DNA of 64,000 nt. Origin: CSP1-1 sp035620615. GTDB lineage: Archaea > Thermoproteota > Nitrososphaeria > Nitrososphaerales > Nitrosopumilaceae. Under the pieces are notes generated by a model. That model did not search any database. It saw only the letters and a program-made list of their open reading frames with translations, and had not been told where the DNA came from. Shown piece by piece: positions 34,295 through 41,856 of this stretch (its first letter is position 1; the number at the start of each line of letters is the position of its first letter). A program made the translations under genes and the position numbers. The stretch spans positions 1 through 64,000 of the forward strand of contig DASPGM010000001.1 in the NCBI GenBank assembly GCA_035620615.1, in the 5' to 3' direction.

Positions 34295-35599
34295 TTATTG
34301 AATGGTATTTTGGATTCTTTTGATAATTTGTTCGATGCTCTGAATAGTTTTTAAAGTCTCGCTAGGAGAATCGTCTACTTGACTTTTTGCGTCTTCTAAT
34401 AATGATAATGCATTATCTAACCATCGTTTTGCTGCCGCATTTTCTTCAACTTGTTCAGCTAGTTCGTTAATTGTATTTTCTAATCTTTGGATGTAAATCT
34501 TGATTCTCTCAGTTTTTGAATCAGCTAAGGAGGAAGATGAGGTTTCTTCAACTGAGGTTTTTATTTTCTCTTTTTCGATTATGGAGATTTCAATTTGATT
34601 AATTGAATCATTTAGGGAATTCAATGTCAATAATGCCTCATGATAACTACCTTTTGAAACCATGTCAGTTAAATCTAAAAACATATCTTTTACTTTAGCC
34701 AATTCAAGAATTTCCTCAGGATGATTTGAAAGTCTATTAATTTTTGCTTCAAGTTGATTAACTCTTGATTTTAGTCTTTCAATTTTTGTATCTTCAAAGT
34801 CCTGTTTAATTGAAATTAAATGCCTAATCTCATTAATCATTTTTTCAACATCAGATGAATCAGACGCGGAATTTAGCATCTCTCTGCTTTTGAGTAGTCT
34901 ATCGAGTGTTTCTTGAGGAACCTGGGCCTGTTCTGCTTCCACTATGAGTTTGTCTAAATCTTCCAGATATTTTTCTGCTAAAGTTTTGGCACGATCAGTT
35001 GTATATTGTCTAGTTTTTTCTCTAAGAGTCTCATTTAGATTACCAATTGAAATTTCTATCTCTTTAATAGCGGAATTTGCTGCTTCGGAATCACCTTCCC
35101 TAAGATGATTTCTCGCAAGATCAATTAGATCAAAGGCTTGGCTAAAATCAATCTCAAAACCATTTTTGTCTGATATTCCTTTTAGTTGAACAATATATCT
35201 TTCTAATCTATCTATTACATTTGAAATTCGAGAAACATCTACTGACTGAGATGTAGATAGTGTTGTTTCAGCTGGTGCTGTTCTTTCAGATATTTGCTGA
35301 ATTATTTCATTGAATATTTTCATGGCAGAGAGAAAGTGTTCCCTTGCTGCAGGAACATTTTCGTCTTTTGATGCCTGAATGAGTAATTCTATCTTAGCGG
35401 AACCTAACTCAAATTTTTCTTTAATTTCAGGAGAAACATCTACTTCTGATAACTGAATTTTAAGCTGATCTCTAGCTTGAGTGGCAATTCTGATTAATGA
35501 GTTGGATTGGGAATCTGCAAAGACGTAGTTTGGGATGCTACTAAAAATCATGGAAGCTACCAAAATCAAGACAGTAGAGGTGGTGATCATTTTTCTCAT
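34295..35599 (-). CDS. Secreted coiled-coil protein
   Basis: The 434 residues begin with a signal peptide (MRKMITTSTVLILVASMIFSS..., probable cleavage after FADS). The rest is almost entirely helical and charged, with heptad-rich segments such as IERLKSRVNQLEAKINRLS (around 270) and ERIKIYIQRLENTINELAEQVEE (around 370). It contains no Cys, so it is probably a rod-like extracytoplasmic protein. Its start codon overlaps the stop of the membrane wHTH gene (ATGA), so the two are coupled. The function is unknown; it could be the ligand or partner of that sensor. Confidence 0.75.
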   Translation of the reverse strand: MRKMITTSTVLILVASMIFSSIPNYVFADSQSNSLIRIATQARDQLKIQLSEVDVSPEIKEKFELGSAKIELLIQASKDENVPAAREHFLSAMKIFNEIIQQISERTAPAETTLSTSQSVDVSRISNVIDRLERYIVQLKGISDKNGFEIDFSQAFDLIDLARNHLREGDSEAANSAIKEIEISIGNLNETLREKTRQYTTDRAKTLAEKYLEDLDKLIVEAEQAQVPQETLDRLLKSREMLNSASDSSDVEKMINEIRHLISIKQDFEDTKIERLKSRVNQLEAKINRLSNHPEEILELAKVKDMFLDLTDMVSKGSYHEALLTLNSLNDSINQIEISIIEKEKIKTSVEETSSSSLADSKTERIKIYIQRLENTINELAEQVEENAAAKRWLDNALSLLEDAKSQVDDSPSETLKTIQSIEQIIKRIQNTIQ

Positions 35600-36621
35600 A
35601 AATTTTCATCCTCCAATTTTTTCTTCAGTCTTACCAAGTTTTGTAATTCTTTTTTATCAATTTCAACTATCCCATATCTTTCTAATCTCTTTACTGCTCT
35701 CCACATTGTGGTTCTAGGTTGAAGGAATTTTTTACGTAATTCACTTTCGTAGGCTTGACCTCCATTTGAAGAAATGAATGATACAAGTTGTTTATCATCA
35801 TCTCTTAATTCTGGTCTTAGCTCAAAAATAGTTTCAACATTTAGAGGTTTATCATTAATTGGATCTGTTAGTAGAGGAGTCTCGGGTGTTTTCAGGATGG
35901 TTTTACTTTTGGAACGTTTCATGAATATTGCAGCAATTGCTCCTACAGCAGCAATTACGCCACCTATAAGATAAATTGAATTATCAGAATTTGGTTCTGG
36001 GTTTGTAGTTGGGGTTTGAGGAATTTGTGATGCCCCAAAGAAATAACTTATCTCGATTGGTCCCTTTGGCAATAAAAGCTGAGTATGTTCATCAATCATC
36101 TGCATGTTTAGCGGATATGTACTCATTCCGACTATCACAATATTGCTTGGCATTAAAAGCGAATATTCTACAGGTGAATCTATTTTAAATGACCAAATTC
36201 GACCATTTTTAGATACTAGATCGTGGATATCATAATTTACAGATATTGTAGAGGAGCCAAGGGTTTCTACCAAAGCAAAGTTTTCTTCAAATGTAGCGGA
36301 AAGTAAAAAACCATTTTCATCTTGAGCAACAAAATTATCAATTGTAGCACCAAATAACTTTACAGTAAAGTCTGGTACTAAGGGGTCTGCTAAGATTTCC
36401 GATGAGACGTGGGTAGTTCCATCAGGATATACAGTAAGTTCAAGTGTCCTTATTGTACCAAAGGTGTTCTGAACTGGCAGAGATATTGCCATTACAATTA
36501 ACCCTACTACTACAAGAGGAACCCTAACCATCGTTTTCAGGATACCTTTTGTCCTTACAAAAAGTATTCCCTCTTCTGGAGAGTGGTCTTGCCAGTAAGG
36601 CACTACCATTTGCTGGGCCAT
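35596..36621 (-). CDS. Membrane-tethered wHTH regulator with external sensor domain
   Basis: Of the 341 residues, 32-50 form a first transmembrane helix. Residues 51-212 form a beta-rich domain expected outside the cell (TLELTVYPDGTTHVSSEI, STISVNYDIHDL, PIEISYFF), 215-234 a second helix, and 265-335 a winged HTH with GGQAYESELRKKFLQPRTTMWRAVKRLERYGIVEI. The layout is that of a one-component membrane sensor, as in haloarchaeal membrane-linked wHTH proteins. The signal is unknown. It is 3 bp from the small wHTH gene and overlaps the secreted coiled-coil gene by 4 bp. Confidence 0.75.
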   Translation of the reverse strand: MAQQMVVPYWQDHSPEEGILFVRTKGILKTMVRVPLVVVGLIVMAISLPVQNTFGTIRTLELTVYPDGTTHVSSEILADPLVPDFTVKLFGATIDNFVAQDENGFLLSATFEENFALVETLGSSTISVNYDIHDLVSKNGRIWSFKIDSPVEYSLLMPSNIVIVGMSTYPLNMQMIDEHTQLLLPKGPIEISYFFGASQIPQTPTTNPEPNSDNSIYLIGGVIAAVGAIAAIFMKRSKSKTILKTPETPLLTDPINDKPLNVETIFELRPELRDDDKQLVSFISSNGGQAYESELRKKFLQPRTTMWRAVKRLERYGIVEIDKKELQNLVRLKKKLEDENL

Positions 36622-36624
36622 TTT

Positions 36625-36912
36625 CTAATACCTTAGATTCATGGATTCAACTAGGGACTGGAATCTCTGGAACTCCTGGAAAAATCTGACTCCTTTTTCA
36701 GTCATCAGATAGACTCTATTCCTATCGTTCTTTACCGACTCTACTAATCCTGCAGTTACTAACTTCTCACATTTGTCTAGTACAGCATAGTGAGAAAGGT
36801 TAGCCTTTCGGGATATAGCAGAGACTATAACTCCGCTTCGTCCACCATCCATAGTAACACCAAGGATATCTCCCATGATGCCCATTTCGGATCTGTATTG
36901 TTGTTTTGACAT
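36625..36912 (-). CDS. Winged helix-turn-helix transcription regulator
   Basis: The 95-residue protein has a wHTH of the archaeal ArsR/PadR-like type: RSGVIVSAISRKANLSHYAVLDKCEKLVTAGLVESVKNDRNRVYLMTEKG, with a wing at the last part, and a C-terminal helix for dimerisation. It is the first gene of a three-gene operon with the membrane-tethered regulator and the secreted coiled coil. Upstream lies a 12-bp-spaced direct repeat that could be its operator. Confidence 0.85.
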   Translation of the reverse strand: MSKQQYRSEMGIMGDILGVTMDGGRSGVIVSAISRKANLSHYAVLDKCEKLVTAGLVESVKNDRNRVYLMTEKGVRFFQEFQRFQSLVESMNLRY

Positions 36913-36960
36913 GATATAGTATTATCAGGTTTGATTAATGAGGGACATTCTGAAACCCTA

Positions 36961-36981
36961 TAGCGGAACGCCTAGCGGAAC
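36961..36981. repeat. Direct repeat TAGCGGAAC x2 (operator candidate)
   Basis: TAGCGGAAC occurs at 36961-36969 and 36973-36981, a spacing of 12 bp, in the divergent region between the wHTH gene (minus) and the coiled-coil gene (plus). The stretch is GC-richer than its surroundings. The spacing is close to one helical turn, so a dimer could contact one face. Confidence 0.55.
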
Positions 36982-37138
36982 AGGTGTTTCACTCTCAATA
37001 AAGTGTAATTTTGATGGTTTTTTGACGCGGGGGCAAGTATACAAAACCCACAAAAAGGTATTACAAAGAAAGCAAAATTGTCAGCTTATCATATCTCTAA
37101 CTTTTTATTCGATATTGTACACACCATTTCTAGTTATA

Positions 37139-37669
37139 ATGTTTGAGAAATTCAGAAAAAATAAGGAGGAATCTGGGGGTTCAGAAATGGTAGAAGAAAG
37201 ACCGGCTGAGGGAGAAAAAAGTTACCCAGAAGAGGGTATTTCTGAGTCTAAAATATCTACCCCGTCAGAAATTAGTTCTCAAATCCAAACATCACAATCT
37301 GAAGGTCAAATTGGAATTAGAGCGCTTAAGGATAAACGGGTGAAACTAGAGGAGGCAATTGACTATGTAGGTCTGATGATTAAAAATCTCAAGGATAAAC
37401 GTACGAATCTTGAAAAAGAAATTGAGGATGAATCTGTAGATATTAAGAATTTGAAGGAAAAACTCATGAAGGTTAGTGAGTATATTGAAGAAGAAAATCA
37501 AGGAATTCAGAATTTGACTAGGAAAAGAAGTGCAGTTGAAAATGAGGCAGATAATGTTGGTTCCTTGATTAACAACTTACGTGGAAAACTTTCTGGTATT
37601 GATTCTGTTATAAATTTGGAAGGCGAAAAAATCAAGAATTTTAAGGATTCACGAAAAGAATCACAATAG
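37139..37669 (+). CDS. Cytosolic coiled-coil protein with repeated KNLKDKR units
   Basis: I use the ATG at 37139 (MFEKFRKNKEE). The frame is open further upstream, but that part lies across the promoter region and looks non-coding. The 176 residues are acidic, with a disordered N-terminal segment and a helix built from degenerate repeats of about 33 residues (ALKDKRVKLEEAIDYVG, IKNLKDKRTNLEKEIED, IKNLKEKLMKVSEY, and so on). There is no membrane segment. It is divergent from the wHTH operon and convergent with the second cdvB. A scaffold role is plausible but unproven. Confidence 0.7.
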   Translation: MFEKFRKNKEESGGSEMVEERPAEGEKSYPEEGISESKISTPSEISSQIQTSQSEGQIGIRALKDKRVKLEEAIDYVGLMIKNLKDKRTNLEKEIEDESVDIKNLKEKLMKVSEYIEEENQGIQNLTRKRSAVENEADNVGSLINNLRGKLSGIDSVINLEGEKIKNFKDSRKESQ

Positions 37670-37709
37670 TTTTTGATTTAATCTTTCTATTTCAGAACTA
37701 GTTTAACAT

Positions 37710-38360
37710 CTACATGTAACGTGACGTTGTAGATGAAGCGGGGGATGTCTGCTCAATTGGCATTGAAGGAAATTTTTGATCAACTGCAGTCTCAGCAATT
37801 GCAGCTGCTTCTTGTAAAATCTTATCAGATTCTGCATTAGTTGATGGCTCGATGCCAAATGAAGAATCACCTGAGAAGGTATCTGTCATCAACCCACCTA
37901 ACATTTCTGTCATTCTGGTAACTTCTTGGTCTGCCTCAGGCATGAATTTTACAAGTGATGATTTTAGACTCTTCATTAGACCTATTGTTGGCATTATTGT
38001 TACCACAGTATCACCAAGGTCATGGAAGGTTGTTAATCTGAGTTCAATTTGTTCTAAAGCCATTCTTGCATTTCCAAGTACCCTACTAACTTTTCTCACC
38101 TCAGCAAGTTCATTTGAAAGAACTTTAGAGCTGTGGGTATCATGTTGTTGAGTAGCAATAACAATTCTATTGAAAATCTTTTCATCTCGCTGTTTTAATT
38201 TTGTAAGCATATTATCTAATTTTGATATCTGGCCCTGTAATCTTCTAACGGCCATTTCAACTCTAGGCTTTAATGCCCCTTTTGGTTTAACGGCTTCATT
38301 AATTCTTTCAGTAATTCCTGGCGTTACTGGCTTTGCCCATTTGTTTTGGAAATTTGCCAT
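37710..38360 (-). CDS. CdvB paralogue (ESCRT-III-like)
   Basis: The 216-residue protein matches the other CdvB over the whole core: ITERINEAVKPKGALKPRVEMAVRRLQGQISKLDNMLTKLKQRDEKIFNRIVIATQQHD, then LSNELAEVRKVSRVLGNARMALEQIELRLTTFHDLGD. Its tail also ends in a Ser/Thr-rich stretch but differs in detail. Thaumarchaea commonly carry several CdvB paralogues that may differ in timing or membrane target. The gene has its own TATA-like box (GTATATAC) in the upstream region, at about 38439-38446. Confidence 0.9.
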   Translation of the reverse strand: MANFQNKWAKPVTPGITERINEAVKPKGALKPRVEMAVRRLQGQISKLDNMLTKLKQRDEKIFNRIVIATQQHDTHSSKVLSNELAEVRKVSRVLGNARMALEQIELRLTTFHDLGDTVVTIMPTIGLMKSLKSSLVKFMPEADQEVTRMTEMLGGLMTDTFSGDSSFGIEPSTNAESDKILQEAAAIAETAVDQKFPSMPIEQTSPASSTTSRYM

Positions 38361-38461
38361 GCTAAATCTCTATTAATTGATTATTAATTCCAGATGTGAA
38401 TTTTGATTAACAGTTAATGAAATTTAGGTGACAAAACTAGGAATAGAGTATATACTAAATT

Positions 38462-38566
38462 CTAGATATTTTGAAGAGTAGTTCGTTGAGGATGAATTTT
38501 TCGTATATGACTGTGCATTCCAGATTCGTTGCTGAGGGTTTCTCCGCAAAGTGGACATTTTTGCAA
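38462..38566 (-). CDS. C2H2 zinc-finger mini-protein
   Basis: This 34-codon frame runs from a TTG (38566) to TAG (38462) and encodes CPLCGETLSNESGMHSHIRKIH, which fits the classical C2H2 finger C-x2-C-x12-H-x4-H, followed by a short basic tail. No ATG is available upstream, because a stop lies three codons before the TTG. ATTTAAATA (38591-38599) is a good TATA box centred 29 nt before the TTG, which supports a leaderless start. The family is small zinc-finger proteins of thaumarchaea; DNA or RNA binding is inferred. Confidence 0.65.
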   Translation of the reverse strand: MQKCPLCGETLSNESGMHSHIRKIHPQRTTLQNI

Positions 38567-38715
38567 TTTACGCTAAGTTAGAGTGTTAGTATTTAAATAT
38601 TTCTTCTAATTAAAAAATCAAAAAATTGTTGGTAGATTTTTTATGAAAATAAAAATACGTTTTAAAAAATTCTTTTAAGAAATTTTTTTATTTTCATTTT
38701 TGAATAGATTTTTCA

Positions 38716-39153
38716 ATGAAGAAAAAATTAGGAGGCTGTATTGCTATAGCAGTTGGAATCGCTATTTTAATAGTAATTTTTGGGATTCCAACCGATGAGA
38801 TTGAGAAGAAAAATGCAGTTTTTCACAAAACACTAGCAAGCCCCGAAAATTATGAAAATGGAGTTTTTCGGGATTCATTTGAGATTGATGAAGGAACATA
38901 TGCATATAATTTTGTGCCTAATGGTGATAGCCCCCAGATTTTGACAATTTCATTGAAAGGTCAATCGATTAGATATTTAGAGAATTTTACCTTAAAAGGA
39001 ACCCCTCATGAAACCGGTTTATCAACATATTATACTTGGGAATATTTGGGAAATAATGGAATTTTAATTCCCCAAAAGCAAATCGTGGAAATTATAATAG
39101 ATCCCAATGGAAATATTCTAGGTCCAGTTTCTGTAGATATTATTAAAAATTAA
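38716..39153 (+). CDS. Membrane-anchored protein of unknown function
   Basis: The 145 residues have a single N-terminal transmembrane helix (7-25, GCIAIAVGIAILIVIFGIP) and an external beta-rich domain (FEIDEGTYAYNFVPNGDSPQILTISLKGQSIRYLENFTLKG). No known domain is recognised. The gene converges on the candidate ncRNA on the minus strand, and its stop is only a few bases from the RNA's 3' end. Confidence 0.6.
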   Translation: MKKKLGGCIAIAVGIAILIVIFGIPTDEIEKKNAVFHKTLASPENYENGVFRDSFEIDEGTYAYNFVPNGDSPQILTISLKGQSIRYLENFTLKGTPHETGLSTYYTWEYLGNNGILIPQKQIVEIIIDPNGNILGPVSVDIIKN

Positions 39154-39157
39154 AAAT

Positions 39158-39286
39158 GGCGTGACTCCCTTTGCAGAACTTTGAGAGATTACCTCTCTAA
39201 TCAGGTCAAATCTAAGACCTATTTTTCACCTTATGTTCTGCGGAGCCACGCGGTTTTAATCGATAGGATTTGCATCCTTTCGCATC
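39158..39286 (-). ncRNA. Candidate structured ncRNA on the minus strand
   Basis: In the 312-bp gap 39154-39465, four helices fit the minus strand. First is CGA-A-AGGAT-GCAA-ATCCT-A-TCG (39282-39261), a GNRA-capped hairpin with an A.A mismatch. Then a long stem pairs 39235-39251 with 39159-39179 (GCGTG/CACGC, then CTCC/GGAG, then GCAGAAC/GTTCTGC). Inside it lie AGGTC/GACCT (39203-39220) and GAGAG/CTCTC (39183-39197). TTAAATA-like sequence at about 39307-39315 fits a promoter, and T-runs (plus-strand A-runs at 39141-39157) fit a terminator. No ORF is present. It does not match tRNA, 5S, SRP or RNase P by eye. The rest of the gap (39287-39465) holds promoters only. Confidence 0.5.
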
Positions 39287-39465
39287 AAATAGTATATGTT
39301 TTTAAACTATTTAAGATTTTATTATGATTATTATAATAAATTTTGCCTAATTATATATTTTTTGAGTCGATTTAGCTATTAAATTAAAAACCTCCTATCA
39401 CCTAATTGAATCATGAGATTGTTCAGGATTTTATTTATTAGTGACATCTTGACTTGTGAAAACAA

Positions 39466-39894
39466 ATGACGCTACGAGATCAAGATAAAAGAAGCAGATT
39501 ATTCCTTTTTGCAAAACATGCTGTCAAGTATTATACTGTAGGAGCTAGTGGGATTCTTGTTAATCTAGGGCTTCTTTATTATTTCACAGAATTTGTTGGG
39601 TTATGGTATTTTATCTCTTATGCATTTGCTATTTCTGTTTCAATTACTTCAAATTTTGTATTAAATAAATTTTGGACTTTTACGGATTCAATTGATACAC
39701 AGAGAATAATGGTAATGTATGCCAAATTTGTTAGTGTTAGTATGTTAGGCATGGCTATTCAGTTAGGTTCAATCTATGTCCTAGTAGAATCACTTACTGT
39801 ATACTATATGTTAGCTGCTTTAATTTCAATATTTATTGCCGGAGCGATTAATTTCATCATAAATCGGCGTTGGACTTTCGGAGTAAAATTTTAA
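39466..39894 (+). CDS. GtrA-family membrane protein
   Basis: The 142 residues have four transmembrane helices in two pairs: VGASGILVNLGLLYYFTEF, WYFISYAFAISVSITSNFVLNKFWTF, SVSMLGMAIQLGSIYVLVE and YYMLAALISIFIAGAINFIINRRWTF. The repeated NFxxN(K/R)xWTF motif after helices 2 and 4 identifies GtrA, a family linked to flipping polyprenyl-linked sugars. It is followed by another small membrane protein after 13 bp. Confidence 0.88.
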   Translation: MTLRDQDKRSRLFLFAKHAVKYYTVGASGILVNLGLLYYFTEFVGLWYFISYAFAISVSITSNFVLNKFWTFTDSIDTQRIMVMYAKFVSVSMLGMAIQLGSIYVLVESLTVYYMLAALISIFIAGAINFIINRRWTFGVKF

Positions 39895-39907
39895 TTTTTT
39901 AGGAATT

Positions 39908-40120
39908 ATGAACCCACGTAAAAAGAAAAAACTTGAGATAATTATCCTTCTTTCAATGATCTGGTTTGTAATTACACTGCCCTTACCATGGGTTTTAACA
40001 GCACCTTCTGAGGCATCCCAAACTCAATTAATAATAATTCTGGAGATTACAGCAATGATATCAGTACCCTTTGTCATTTTAGCTATAGTATGGACATTAA
40101 AGCCGGAGCTAACTACCTAG
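39908..40120 (+). CDS. Small membrane protein, two helices
   Basis: The 70-residue protein has a basic N-terminus (MNPRKKKKLE) and two transmembrane helices (about 10-29 and 43-62). The function is unknown. It is likely cotranscribed with the gtrA-like gene and ends in a 4-bp overlap with the convergent radical SAM gene. Confidence 0.6.
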   Translation: MNPRKKKKLEIIILLSMIWFVITLPLPWVLTAPSEASQTQLIIILEITAMISVPFVILAIVWTLKPELTT

Positions 40121-41067
40121 CCCTTCATTCCATATCCAATTAATACCGAATAACAACCTAGACCACAATCTTCACATCTTGGTTTCAAAGAGCTATTTTC
40201 AGCACTACCAATACAGCAAGGTCTTTTTTCTCTACCCATATGGTCAACCGAAAGAATTGCCCACGTAGGACAATCAACTGGTATTGTTCCTTTTCCCCCC
40301 CAACTTTTTTTCATAATTTCGAGTTGATTTTTAGGATTGATAATGTAATCTTTGTACCCATTTTCTTGCAAAGCAATTATCTCATCGATAACCTTAGATC
40401 TTTTTTCTCCAAATGGAAGCCATAATGGATCATCTTTCATAAATGGTGTATGAAATTGAAAACCGATTTTATTTGAATAGCCGTACCAATCTTTTATTAC
40501 TTGTTTAACAGTCATGTAGTTTCTAGAGTTAATGGTCATTGTAATCCAGATATCTTTCCAGGCTTTTTCTCCATTTTTTTCTACATAATCAATAACATTT
40601 TTTCGGGTTTTTGTCCAAGCCCCATCACCACGTATATCATTATGGATTTTTTCTGTCCCATCTATAGAAATCCAATAAAAATAGATGTCTTTGAGAGTAG
40701 GAATAGGAAAAGTCCCATTCGTAACTACACAAACTCTTTTTGGGAATTCATTAACAAATAATTTTACAACATCAGGCCTCATCATAGGTTCACCACCAAC
40801 AAGTGTCACTATGAAAACATGTTGTTTTTTGAATTTTTCATCAATAATTTTTTTCCATTGTTCTAAATTGAGTTCCTCATTTTCTTTTCTATTTAGCCAC
40901 CAGTAACAATGTTCACAATGTAGATTACATACATTGATTATATCGGCTGAACCATATAGAGGACTGCGCTTATTGAAAAGTTTGTAACCAGCAAATTTGA
41001 GAAGTATATGAAAATACAGTGGGGATTCGTTTATTATTTGGCGAATTCCTCTACCCATAATTTCCAT
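40117..41067 (-). CDS. Radical SAM protein
   Basis: The 316-residue protein has CNLHCEHCYWW (the C-x3-C-x2-C cluster ligands), TLVGGEPMMRPD, and DGTEKIHNDIRGDGAW. A Cys-rich C-terminal segment (CPTW, CCIGSAENSS, CEDCGLGCY) could bind an auxiliary cluster, as in SPASM or related subfamilies. The N-terminal RGIRQIINESPLYFHILLKFAGYKLFNKRSP resembles the entry helix of membrane-associated radical SAM enzymes such as HpnH. The substrate is unknown; it may modify a lipid or peptide. Confidence 0.82.
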   Translation of the reverse strand: MEIMGRGIRQIINESPLYFHILLKFAGYKLFNKRSPLYGSADIINVCNLHCEHCYWWLNRKENEELNLEQWKKIIDEKFKKQHVFIVTLVGGEPMMRPDVVKLFVNEFPKRVCVVTNGTFPIPTLKDIYFYWISIDGTEKIHNDIRGDGAWTKTRKNVIDYVEKNGEKAWKDIWITMTINSRNYMTVKQVIKDWYGYSNKIGFQFHTPFMKDDPLWLPFGEKRSKVIDEIIALQENGYKDYIINPKNQLEIMKKSWGGKGTIPVDCPTWAILSVDHMGREKRPCCIGSAENSSLKPRCEDCGLGCYSVLIGYGMKG

Positions 41068-41130
41068 AAAATGTTCATCTCATGTTTATTACACCTCAAG
41101 TCCTAAAAATTTATCGAATCAAAAGTTAAA

Positions 41131-41673
41131 TTAATTTTTAAACCAAGACTGCTTCTCTAAAAAATCGATTTGTTTAATCATTTCTTCGATTTTTTTTGTA
41201 ATTGCCATTACAGATTGAAATTGTTCAAACATCTCTTTCTCTTCTTCCTTTGAAAGTACAGTTTTTTCGGCTTTATCAAAAAATGAATCCTCCTTTGCCA
41301 AGTGGTCCTGTAGATAAATTGAATATGTTCTAAGAAATCTTGCAACAGGTTCTCTTGCATCTTCTCCTTTTTTCCATCTTTGAAGGTGTTGGGATATTTT
41401 AATAGCAATTCGACGACCAAACTCATGTTCAATTAAAAAAGTTCGGATTTCTTTTTTTAAAGTTTCATAACTACCAACACATGGAAAATAAGAATTTTCT
41501 TCCCGTGAGTAATGAATAGAATCCAAAAATTCGGAAATTATTAATGAGATTATTTCAATATCTGTAAAAGGGATGTCTTTACCTGAGTAAAGATCTTTAT
41601 AGCATTTTGAAATAATCTTTTCCAATCGTTTAATCTGTTGATGATCTTTACGAAGTATATCGGTTGCACTCAA
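41131..41673 (-). CDS. Hemerythrin-type (HHE) cation-binding protein
   Basis: The 180-residue helical protein starts at TTG (41673). Iron ligands in order are LRKDHQQI (first His), SIHYSREEN (His and Glu), FLIEHEFGRR (His/Glu) and LQDHLAKEDSFF (His, Asp/Glu). This is the HHE domain of hemerythrin-like proteins, which bind a diiron centre and handle oxygen, nitric oxide or iron. It has no other domain and is divergent from the 109-residue protein. Confidence 0.9.
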   Translation of the reverse strand: MSATDILRKDHQQIKRLEKIISKCYKDLYSGKDIPFTDIEIISLIISEFLDSIHYSREENSYFPCVGSYETLKKEIRTFLIEHEFGRRIAIKISQHLQRWKKGEDAREPVARFLRTYSIYLQDHLAKEDSFFDKAEKTVLSKEEEKEMFEQFQSVMAITKKIEEMIKQIDFLEKQSWFKN

Positions 41674-41761
41674 TTCTAATTATACATGTAATAGTTTCTT
41701 TAATTTCTTATCGCCTACCTGATTTTTTTGAAATATTAAGAAAAATCTTTCATTCCATTAT

Positions 41762-41823
41762 GGAAGGAGATATTCTACAATTTGCCACTTTGGTTTGCTT
41801 AATCCTCTATAGAAGCTCCTTCC
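41762..41823. repeat. Inverted repeat GGAAGGAG/CTCCTTCC between two divergent genes
   Basis: GGAAGGAG (41762-41769) and CTCCTTCC (41816-41823) are perfect complements. Inner TTCTA (41773-41777) pairs with TAGAA (41810-41814) across a small asymmetric loop. The structure lies upstream of both the hemerythrin gene and the 109-residue gene, before the TATA-like GTTATAGG at 41826-41833. It could be an operator, a double-sided regulator site or a small RNA hairpin. Confidence 0.5.
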
Positions 41824-41856
41824 TTGTTATAGGATAGGGATTTTTAAGATATTTTG

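Noticed and set aside
36938..37138. N-terminal extension of the coiled-coil protein
   Set aside because: It crosses the divergent promoter region with the direct repeat and encodes a hydrophobic segment unlike the rest. The ATG at 37139 is a better start.
39158..39286. TPP riboswitch on the minus strand
   Set aside because: ACCUGAU and a following UAAU are present, but the CUGAGA half, the GCGNAGGGA part and the P1-P2 geometry are missing, and ACCU sits inside a separate hairpin.
41760..41837. 25-codon plus-strand frame MEGDILQFAT...
   Set aside because: It overlaps the inverted repeat almost completely and has no further support; structure rather than coding explains the sequence.
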